This document shows, piece after piece, positions 16,512 through 25,174 of a stretch of 35,880 bases of DNA. The stretch spans positions 1-35,880 of the forward strand of contig JAPFFF010000161.1 in assembly GCA_039105265.1 (NCBI GenBank). The letters are read 5' to 3'. The DNA is from Tritrichomonas musculus (taxonomy: Eukaryota; Parabasalia; Tritrichomonadida; Tritrichomonadidae). The notes below the pieces were generated by a model. The model did not search any database. It was given only the letters and a program-made list of their open reading frames with translations, and had not been told where the DNA came from. Made by a program: the position numbers and the translations under genes. Every line of letters begins with the position of its first letter. Within the stretch, counting starts at the first letter, position 1.

Positions 16512-16624
16512 GAAAATTAAAATGATGACATATTAGGCCCTAACTGTTTTTTATTCCTCTGGTATTTTTTCCAATAAATCAATGGCTACAACCCCTATAT
16601 CGTTTTTCCTCATTAACGATATTA

Positions 16625-17255
16625 TTAAACAATCGCCAACAACAGATTTTTGCATTCTACAATTTGAAAGACGTCCGGATCTTGATTCTTCGCTTTCGAG
16701 TTCAGGTTTTTGAAATGAACGACTTTGTCATAAACAGAAGTGAGCCTGACTATCTGCTTCGGGTCTCCGATGAAGTTGTGCTGGTAGATGTTGATGATGA
16801 CTTCTTCATTGACACTTTTTTCCAATTCAGAATCTAACCGATCATTTTGATAATTGACAATTGATATCGTTCTCCTTTTTCTACAATTGAGAGAATGGGC
16901 GACAAAACCGTCACCGATAAAGTGATCTGATTTAAATGAGAAGAAAGCATTGATGCCAGAATTATAAACCGATATATTTGAATATGGATTCAAATCTTTA
17001 TTGTCTTTAATTGAATAATGAGATGGCTTTTCGAATTGCTTGTACAAATCATCAAAAACATCGGGGAAGTCTTCCCACGTGTAGAAGAAGATGGAGACGT
17101 TTTTGTCAGCTATGACTATGTTGTATTTTGACCGGCCATAAAAGGAAAGAAAAAGTTAAAATTCATGCATCTTGACAACTCGGATGTCGAGAAGAACAAA
17201 GATTCATTGTCATATGAAGCGAGAATGTAATTCTCTTCAGCACAATTGAAATTTT
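16625..17255 (-). pseudogene. Decayed gene of unknown family
   Basis: Two overlapping minus-strand frames look like real protein but do not join. The upstream part (about 17255-17125) reads ENYILASYDNESLFFSTSE and on to FFFPFMAGQ, then meets a stop. The downstream part, in another frame from about 17165 to 16625, reads KYNIVIADKNVSIFFYTWED, then FPDVFDDLYKQF, and ends with VFQIVECKNLLLAIV. Composition in both parts is far more protein-like than the flanks (Trp, Cys, varied residues, GC-richer codons). I see no ATG at the head. The likeliest reading is a host gene with a frameshift near 17120-17160 and a lost 5' end. The family is not recognised, and an enzyme-like beta-rich fold is only a guess. 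Confidence 0.6.
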
Positions 17256-17844
17256 TTCAAACTTAAATCAGTGAAATGTATTTGAACATTGGTCGTAATT
17301 TCGTTCGTTTTTTCTCTATTTATTCCATTTATTTGAGTCATTCTTGTTTGTTTGTTTTATTTTGTTTTCGGTTTTGATAATTTTGGTTTTGGTAGTTGTC
17401 TTGTTTTTTTCACAAATATCGGTGAAATGTAATTTAACATTGGTTTCATTTTTTTGTGTTTTTCTTAGATGATCATTATCTCTTTGTCTCATCCATTTAT
17501 TTGAGTTTTTTTTTTTTTTTTTTTCATATCATATCATATAGTATATTTAATTTTTTTTTGTTTATTTTGATTTTTTTTCGGTCAAAAAGTTTCCACAATT
17601 TGATAGAGTGAAAAATAATCATGAACTTTTTCTTGGAGCAAAAAATAAAACATAACTTTTTCTTAAAGATAAAAAATAAAATAACTTTTTGATGCAAAAT
17701 GTTTATGACAAGAGAAACCAAATTGACCCACAATTATTTTTCTATTTATTTTAATCGTTTGTTTTTATAGAATAATTGCTTAAAATAGAACAATGTTCTT
17801 GAAAGAAAAATATATTATTACGCCATTATTATCTAAAGCATAGA
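17256..17844. repeat. T-rich intergenic DNA with degenerate direct repeats
   Basis: Two imperfect copies of one segment occur here. Copy A at about 17268-17340 begins AGTGAAATGTATTTGAACAT, and copy B at about 17422-17508 begins GGTGAAATGTAATTTAACAT. Both end with CCATTTATTTGAGT. A second motif, TTGATAATTTTGGTTTTGGT followed by AGTTGTCTTG (about 17373-17402), returns near 18291-18330. Poly-T runs follow (for example 17508-17524). No gene is accepted. The 69-codon minus frame at 17524-17733 is low-complexity. Confidence 0.6.
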
Positions 17845-17871
17845 CACTTTTTGAGCGAAGCTCAAAAAGTG
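17845..17871. repeat. Palindrome 1: 12-bp stem, 3-base loop
   Basis: CACTTTTTGAGC (17845-17856) and GCTCAAAAAGTG (17860-17871) are exact reverse complements around GAA. This is the first of three members of the same family within 285 bp. Confidence 0.95.
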
Positions 17872-17964
17872 GCGTTTCTTGCAATTTCCTCAAATCAGAT
17901 ATTCAAATATCAAAACCAGCTATAACCAAGTTATTACATAACCGAAATGAATCTTATTCTTGGA

Positions 17965-17991
17965 CACTTTTTGAGCTTCGCTCAAAAAGTG
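17965..17991. repeat. Palindrome 2: 12-bp stem, 3-base loop
   Basis: It has the same stem as palindrome 1, exactly 120 bp downstream, with loop TTC, the complement of loop GAA. The element is therefore present in inverted orientation. Confidence 0.95.
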
Positions 17992-18089
17992 GCCCTTTAT
18001 TATTTTCAAATTTGATTTCTTTTCAAAACTTGCATAAATCAACTTCCATGAAGAAAACAAATGAAATATTATACCTAATAGATCTCAAG

Positions 18090-18128
18090 AATGACAACTT
18101 TTTGAGCAAAGCTCAAAAAGTTGTCATT
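18090..18128. repeat. Palindrome 3: 18-bp stem, 3-base loop
   Basis: AATGACAACTTTTTGAGC pairs perfectly with its reverse complement around AAA. It shares the ACTTTTTGAGC core with the other two but has a longer stem with a compensated C-to-A / G-to-T change (ACAACTT / AAGTTGT). Both arms changed together, which suggests the stem is copied or maintained as a palindrome. Confidence 0.95.
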
Positions 18129-19539
18129 AAATGATATTAATTATTAATTGAATTTCAAAATACAAAAAACATTTATGTATGTTCAATGATTATAGTTTAT
18201 TAAATGATTTATGATTATATCGCGCGTTAGTTTTCTTTTTTTTTTTTTTTTTTTTTTTTTTTTGTTTGTTTGTTTCTTTTTGTTTTCTGCTTTGATAATA
18301 TTTTTTAACAAAATTTGGTAGTTGTCTTGTTTTTTTCTCAATCCAAACATTTTAATAGAATTTTCATAAAACACGTTAAAAAGTTGAGAGAATTGAAAGA
18401 AAAAATTTCATATTTGAAAAGTTAATTGATTAAGGTTGTTAACATATCACTCTTTTCAAATCAATAAGATGACTATCTATTTACCTCTATTCATGCTTAT
18501 AATTGAAACATTACAAGTGAAAACGCATTTCATAATCCCAAACTTAATCATGTGCAAAAATCCCAAAAATGCTTGGGTTGCGATATTTTTATCCCTCCCA
18601 TTGGGATCCCAATTGAAAAAGTTACTTTCAGAATTAAAATTCATTTTTGTATGTAATTAATAATACATATAAATAATAAATAATATATAAATAAATAAAT
18701 ATTTAAAATATATCTTAAATAATTTTTTTATGTTAAGATATTTATGTTTTAATATTTGACAAGGTTTGTTTAATGATATATTATCACTTTTTGAATTTGG
18801 GATTTGGTTTTTTTCAATTGAAAAAAAAAATTTTTAAAATATTTAAAATAGGTTTTTAATCTTTTTTTTGAAATTTAAAAATAATTATTTATTTGTTAAT
18901 TTTTTAATTTAGAATATTATAATAAATAATATATCAAAAATATTTAAAATTCATAAAGATATAAACGAAAATTTTTCTGGGATGAGAGGCATTCAAATCT
19001 TAGGATAAAGCGGTTATTTCCCAAGGTGAATTTTCATTACTTTACAAAAAAAATTGACCTTTTTGGGAGCGTTTTTTTATCCCAAAATCCCAGGAAATTG
19101 AAATAATAAAATCCCAAGTTTTTTTTTTTCTCATATCTCGATAAAGTAAAATAAAATAATTAAAATTATTTGTTAATATTTATTTATACATATAAATTCA
19201 ATTAATTCTTTTAATTGATTTCTTGTTCAATGCTTTTAATTTTATAAAATAAAAGAATTATTTATAAAATTGATATTTTCTATTTGGGAGATCATCCCAA
19301 ATCAAAAAGTTTTTAACCAAACTCAAAAAATAAACATTTTTTCTCAATATAATTGTATTATAGAATTCAATTTTTTATTCACTTCACTTCTCAAAAAGCT
19401 GAATTAATTTTACTCATAACTCATCGAACAATTTTTATAGGATGATTTTGTTTTAAACAATCTATTGTTAGCAAGTGCTTTCTTCGTTTAAATTACAAAA
19501 GAATTCTTGTTTTTAAAATTATTATTAATATTTCTCGTT
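18129..19539. other. AT-rich intergenic DNA, T run and dispersed repeat copy
   Basis: There is a T run of over 20 bases at about 18239-18263. It is followed by a second copy of the T-rich dispersed repeat (about 18264-18337, TTTGTTTG... TTGATAATATTTTTT... GGTAGTTGTCTTG). A 74-codon plus frame at 18436-18660 has a hydrophobic start (MTIYLPLFMLII) but no other support, so I leave it unassigned. An inverted repeat ATTTGGGA/TCCCAAAT lies at 19282-19302. No gene is accepted. Confidence 0.6.
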
Positions 19540-20040
19540 ATCCATTCTTTATTCTCAACTCCTACAATTAATCCAATAGATTCCTCAATTATCTTTATAT
19601 GTCCTTCAATCAGCTTCATCTATTTCTGAACCAGCTTTATTAGCTCCTAAAACAGTCTTATCAATTTTTCAGTTTTAATGGCTCCTCAACAAGCTTCACC
19701 AATTCCTCAATCGCTTCATTAGACTCGTCAGCCTCATTAATTCTACAATTAGGTCAAACAGTCCTCAATTATCTCATCAAATCCACACTCAGCCAGCTTT
19801 ACAACATGTCATCAACCGTCCTTTTTGGTTCATTAGCCAGCTTCATTAGGTCATTAGTCTTGCTAGCTCCTCCATCATCTTCACTAGCCTCATCAATTTC
19901 ATCAATTCTTCAATCGGTCTCCTCAACTCTTCCATCAACTTAATCAAACTCATCAATCCTTTAGTTATTCAACTTTGGCTTTATTAGTTCATCCATTAGC
20001 ATCATCATCTACCTTAAATTCATTAACCTCATAAAGATTA
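19540..20040. repeat. Degenerate pyrimidine-rich tract with strand asymmetry
   Basis: For about 500 bp the plus strand is rich in C and T with few G. It is built from recurring words such as CTCATCAAT, CTTCATTAG, CCTCAATC and TCATCAAC at irregular 9-24 base spacings. Its purine-rich complement repeats GATGAG/TTGATGAA words. It reads as an old, decayed minisatellite. No open frame spans it. Confidence 0.55.
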
Positions 20041-21212
20041 ATACAAAGGTTCATTTTTACCATTTTACACCAACTAAAATTAATCGACAAAATAGCAGTT
20101 TCCTAGCGACCGTTTAAAGAATCTAAAACCAAAAAAAATTGAAATGCTAATCAAAAATCGTTCAATCTATTCCTTAATTCGACATCCAAATAGCTAGATA
20201 GTCAGTTTATATCCATTAAATTTTCATTTATTCAAGCCTTCGTTCGTAATTAGATCAGAAGATCTTCAACAATATTTTATTACATATACAAATGCAAGAA
20301 TAAGATCTACACAAAACATATAATAACATAGTGTCTATCATTTTCATAGTTTCAATTTAATTACTCATAATTTCACATATTAATAGAATTATCGCTAAGT
20401 CATTTTAAAACAGCGCTAAATGAATATGATTAATCAAAATGTAATCCAATATATTTGTGATATTACGTATTCTTATTTGCCAAATACCTTCTGGTTTTCC
20501 TGTATTATCAATACTATATCAAGGATCATAAAACAGGAACAAAACAAATAGTGCCAAAATGAATGTCATGCATACACATACAATTATCAAACGCTTATAT
20601 TTTGCAATCTTACATACATTTCTGATATCTTAAACATATTATTTTTATTACTACTTTTATTTTTTCTTTATATATGAATGCTGTTTAATTTATCAAATAC
20701 CAATAATATAAATCACTTTTATTTATAACTTTACTATGCTTTTTTTTTGAGAGGGGTTCCTTAATCATTTATCATTCATTGTAAAAAGCATCAGAGTGGA
20801 TGATTTTACCTGTATACTAAATATAATAAGTAGCAGATAACCAATTTTCCATATTAAATATTAATAATAAAAAATTATATTTGAAAATCGAACCAAAATA
20901 GTATATCAGTAAAAGTTTTTGCTTTCGGTTGTTTGCTTGATTTTGATTGGGTATTTTGTAAGATGTTAAATATCGAGAGTGCTTATGTTTAAAATTTTGG
21001 ATTTAAAATAACAGAAATAATTTTATTACCATTGAAAAAAATTCAATGAATAAATGAGCATTTAACAGATCAAAATTATCCTGATATTTTTGAGTTTTCT
21101 ACATTGTTTTTGAATATTTTTCATATTAAAAAATTTAATTAATATTTACGAGTATTTCTAAAACAAAAAAGCTTCAGCATATCGGTACGTTTATTTTTGG
21201 GAGACAATTGAA
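20041..21212. other. AT-rich intergenic DNA, no gene seen
   Basis: Nothing gene-like is visible on either strand. The last part leads into the ADP-ribosyltransferase gene. An inverted repeat, ATTTGGGAG (21225-21233) with CTCCCAAAT (21252-21260), overlaps the first codons of that open frame. Confidence 0.6.
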
Positions 21213-21412
21213 TTGAAAACGATCATTTGGGAGGATTTTTCATCCTAAGCTCTCCCAAATCACATGATTACCCAAACTCCTTTGATCCAAATTTGAAGTA
21301 TACGCTCACGAAGTATAATCCAATTAAATACAGTTCCTTGAAAAAATGCATTGATTCAGAAGTGAAAAAGTCATTTTCGCACGCCACATCCAATTATAAT
21401 TACATTTTGAAA

Positions 21413-22720
21413 ATGGACGAATATAAAAAAATTATTGCAAGCAACCTGACAGAACAATTGGCAGATCCTTCCAATCCATTAACTGATGATGAAATAGCCT
21501 CAATTTATTTATATACATGCAAGGCTGTTTATAGTGATGAATTTTCACGTCAACTTCGGACTGGGAAAGTTGGGAATTACAATTGCTATATGGATTACTT
21601 ACTCTCAGCAATGAATAAACTCAAAATACCCGAACAAGTGGATTTATTCAGAGGAGTTGGCGATTATGAAACTGGAGTGCTGCAAAAAATTCACAGTGGA
21701 GACAAGATAATCCTTAATTCATTTACAAGTACAAGTAGTTCATTTAATACTGCTCTAGATTTTGCCTTCCCATTAGATGAAAAAAACAAAAGACATGGAA
21801 TTTTTTATATTAAATCCTTATCCAAAAATTCAAGACGCATCACTGAAGTATCTCAAAAACCATTGGAATCAGAATATCTATATCCACCAATGACCAAATT
21901 TGTAGCAACAAGTGATCCATATTTAATGAAATGCATTGTAACTGCAACAACATTAAGTGAATGTTATCGTGCTAATTCCAAAACAATCAGTGACTCAAGT
22001 TCTGCTAGCCTTGCCGATGTTTGGTTTTTGGATGTTTCCGAAGTTGATGAAACGCCATCATATATCGAAGAGAAAAATCCATTTCCAAAAGAAAAAAAAT
22101 GCAAATCCGGATGTTCAGCATGCAAAGAACTTGAATATGATGGAAAAATGTCCTCAAAAGTTTTGGGGAATATTCAAATTCACGATGTGTATATTGGATC
22201 ATCGTCGATTGTTGATTTTGATGTTGGATATCGGGCTATGAATGCAGCAAGAAAAATATTGGGACACGCTATTCCACCACCTAACTTTTTACATCCATCA
22301 TTTTGGGTTGGACCAAAAAATGCAACAAATAGTACATCAGGAGCTGTTTTCGTTTATGGGGAGTATCATTCTAGTAATGAAGCCACAAAGAAAACATTTC
22401 TTTCAAATGATGGTGCAAGATCGTATGTAATGACTTTGGGTGAATTTCTTAATAAATATGAGAATCCAATTCGTGTCGTTCCTCGTAAAAATATCAACTT
22501 GTCTTATTTTACTAAAAAGATTAAAAATAGTGGTAAGTGGGATGCAAAAAGTTATAAATGGAGAACAAACAATTGCCAACATTTTGTTGCACAATGTATG
22601 AATATTCTTGATGCTACTAGATATTCTCCAAATGATAATGATTGGATTATTTTGCCTTCACGAATTCTCAAGGTATTAAAATCAAATGAACATAAATCCA
22701 ATGAGCAAAAAATAATGTAG
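21413..22720 (+). CDS. ADP-ribosyltransferase fused to permuted papain-like domain, 435 aa
   Basis: The N-terminal half has the full R-S-E signature of arginine-type mono-ADP-ribosyltransferases: Arg80 in LFRGVGD, Ser-Thr-Ser 106-108 in FTSTSS and Glu-x-Glu 152-154 in LESEYLYPP. The family transfers ADP-ribose from NAD+ to a protein or other acceptor. A short Cys-rich linker follows (Cys230, 234, 237: CKSGCSAC). The C-terminal part has His294 in LHPSFWVG and Cys388 in NNCQHFVAQC. A His-before-Cys order is typical of circularly permuted papain-like folds (LRAT, PPPDE and permuted NlpC/P60 groups). No signal peptide or membrane helix is seen. The open frame extends back to 21212 without an ATG, and the codons from about 21260 look like protein. 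The true start may therefore be upstream by a route I cannot see, and 21413 is simply the first in-frame ATG. The substrate is unknown. Confidence 0.8.
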   Translation: MDEYKKIIASNLTEQLADPSNPLTDDEIASIYLYTCKAVYSDEFSRQLRTGKVGNYNCYMDYLLSAMNKLKIPEQVDLFRGVGDYETGVLQKIHSGDKIILNSFTSTSSSFNTALDFAFPLDEKNKRHGIFYIKSLSKNSRRITEVSQKPLESEYLYPPMTKFVATSDPYLMKCIVTATTLSECYRANSKTISDSSSASLADVWFLDVSEVDETPSYIEEKNPFPKEKKCKSGCSACKELEYDGKMSSKVLGNIQIHDVYIGSSSIVDFDVGYRAMNAARKILGHAIPPPNFLHPSFWVGPKNATNSTSGAVFVYGEYHSSNEATKKTFLSNDGARSYVMTLGEFLNKYENPIRVVPRKNINLSYFTKKIKNSGKWDAKSYKWRTNNCQHFVAQCMNILDATRYSPNDNDWIILPSRILKVLKSNEHKSNEQKIM

Positions 22721-23214
22721 AAGACTCATTAAAAAAATTTTAAATCAAGTAAATATATATATATTTTTTTTATTTTGAATCATTTGTAGATATCACGATG
22801 ATGGATTAGTATAGAAAATGATAAGTTAAGAGATGACTTAAATGAACTAGCAATGATGACTAAAAATAGAAGTATAAAGTCAGCTATTTATTCTAGTATT
22901 AAAAAATAAAGTAAAGATATGAATAAAAAGTGGCTAAACTGAAAAATTTTAAATATTAATGTCATTTAATATAAAGTTATCGTTAATGTTACAGTATTAA
23001 TGTCATATTAAATGCTTTTTTTTCTTTTCACACGTTCTTTATAATATTATTGATATCTGGTCCAAATAATACCATTTTTGCATATTCAAATGTTGATTGA
23101 TTATATATATATATATAGTGGTTTAAATATTTTTGGCCATTAAGTTATTTTTTTCTGAAATATACAATGTTAATAAATTATGATGGCGATCAGTATTTTT
23201 AAATCTTCTTAATA
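22721..23214. other. Intergenic DNA
   Basis: A TAAA lies about 16 bases after the stop of the transferase gene and is a plausible poly(A) signal. The rest is AT-rich with a short TA dinucleotide run at about 23101-23117. No gene is seen. Confidence 0.6.
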
Positions 23215-24678
23215 TTATTTATTTGAGACAAGTTTATTATATCGAACTGATTCGATCTTATTTGCTTCAATTCCATCTCCGTTTGAAAGCATGTAAAAAT
23301 AATTAAACATTGCATCAGAATCTCCTTTATCTGCAGCAAATTTATAATAGTGCGATGCTTCTTTCTTGTTTGCTTCAATCCTATCTACTTCATAAAGTAT
23401 ATAAGCATTGGACGAACATGTTTTTGATCTGCAGCTAATTTATAATAGTGAGATGCTTCTTTCTTGTTCTCTTCTAAACCATCTCCTTCATAAAACATGG
23501 CTGCATAATTGAACATTGCACAAACATGTCCTCGATCTGTACAAATTTCAAAATATCGAGATGCTTCTTTCTTGTTTTCATTATTTTTATCTTCACAAGA
23601 ATTTCAGCTTTTTTGAACATCTATTCCATATCTTCATGCGAATCTAAATATTTTTCTTGCTTCTTCTTTTCTGTCACACATAATAATCTATTATATATCT
23701 CTGAATAAAATGAACTTTCTTCTGATCGTTTTTTGATTTCGTTGGAATATTCCAAAAGAAATGTATTACTTTTATTTTCATACTTTTGAACTTCTTCATT
23801 AATATTACCTAATTTATCTTTATGCGCTTCAAATTCGTTAACTATATCTAAAACTGTTATATCATTTGTTTCTTTTGTAAAGCAATTAAGGAAAAAACTT
23901 TTTGCCATTCATTTTTGAGGTTTAAAAGATAATCTTCCTTCTTCTTTCATAAATTTTTGCACTGTGATCACAGTAACATTAGATGGAATATTGATCTTCA
24001 AGGGAGGTATGCCTAAGAAAGAAAAAGGTTCAATGATTCGAAGTTCTGATTGATTTGAGATTTCAATATGTTTAAGTTGCGTGCATTTTAAAAACGAACC
24101 TTCACAAATTTCTGTAACATGTTGTGGAATGAAGATTTGCTCAATATTACTTTCTGGAAATGCGTATCGACCAATTCGTTTGATAAAAGATGGAATAATG
24201 AGATTTTGAATGTCACGTCGGACAAAAAGAAGATTATCATACTCATCACTTTTTGAATTGATTCTTACAAAAACCATCTTGTTGTTAATGCTCTTTAATA
24301 TTTGTTATTTGGCATAGTTGTAATGATTTTCAGTTTCAGTGTACCTCGACAAAATCCTTCTTCTAATTCTTTGATACTAGATGGGATAAAAAGACTTTCG
24401 ATACTTGAAAATGTAAAAGAATCTTTTTCAATTTTTTGAACAAAAGAATCATTTGGAAAATTTAATGAATATATAGATTTATTATTATTATTTCTGAAAG
24501 ATCCTTCTTTGATTCTTATAACATTATAATTTTGATTATTGTAATTAATTAATTTTGGAATATAAACATCACTCCTTGCATCATCGTTATTAACTACACT
24601 AGCGGTTTTATCTTCTTCATTGATGGCATATATCAATTTATTTTGCTTTATTGATTCTGAATTATTCCTAATAATCCA
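23215..24678 (-). pseudogene. Broken BspA-like LRR / Sel1-repeat gene
   Basis: Read on the minus strand, four pieces in different frames follow in a sensible order. First, 24678-24295 is BspA-like LRR_5 sequence (IESLFIPSSIKELEEGFCRG), a clear paralogue of the gene at 25175. Second, 24277-23909 is more LRR_5 (IPSFIKRIGRYAF, IFIPQHVTEICEGSF). Third, directly after its TGA, 23908-23621 is a charged helical segment (MAKSFFLNCFTKETND). Fourth, 23610-23215 holds Sel1-like repeats (NKKEASRYFEICTDRGHV, AAMFYEGDGLEENKKEAS, EANKKEASHYYKFAADKG) with a further frame change between repeats. The head lacks an ATG. An LRR + helical + Sel1 order suggests either one fused gene or two neighbours that decayed together. 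Several breaks make it a pseudogene. Confidence 0.75.
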
Positions 24679-25174
24679 AATCTAATTATCTTTCTGAAAA
24701 AGTTTGAAAGATTTTTAAAATATTTTAAAAACTTAATGTATATCCTGGTAAAATACTTAATATCAGAATTATTGCTTCAAAACAATCTAATCCACGTTCA
24801 ATATCTGATATTTTTGAAAAAAAAATTTGAATATAAAATCACAAAAAGCTAAATATATATATTGAAACAATTTTTGTTAATGAGTAAGATTTTTTGTTTA
24901 ATAAACATTCATTTATGCTTCAGCTGGAATATCATTATTTCATCTTTTTTTTATATTAAGTTTATTATCTCAAATATAAATAAATATGAAAATTCCATTA
25001 ATATACAAGTATTGAAACTAAAATTATTTCAAAATATATAGCAGAGAATGAAACTTAGTTGTTTTTTTTTTTTTTTTAGATCATTTTGAAATATCTTATA
25101 GAAAAAATTGAGTTTATATATGGTTTGTAAAAATTTTCATTTGAAACAAAAGAATCAGAATTATATAGTTGAAA
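24679..25174. other. Spacer between head-to-head BspA relatives
   Basis: This is AT-rich DNA with a T run at about 25062-25077 and no reading frame of interest. It separates the heads of the broken minus-strand gene and the plus-strand BspA-like gene, and so should contain the latter's promoter. I see no convincing initiator motif near 25175. Confidence 0.5.

Noticed and set aside
18436-18660. 74-codon plus frame with hydrophobic start
   Set aside because: It is a single short frame in AT-rich DNA with no domain, no promoter-like motif and no relative in the window.
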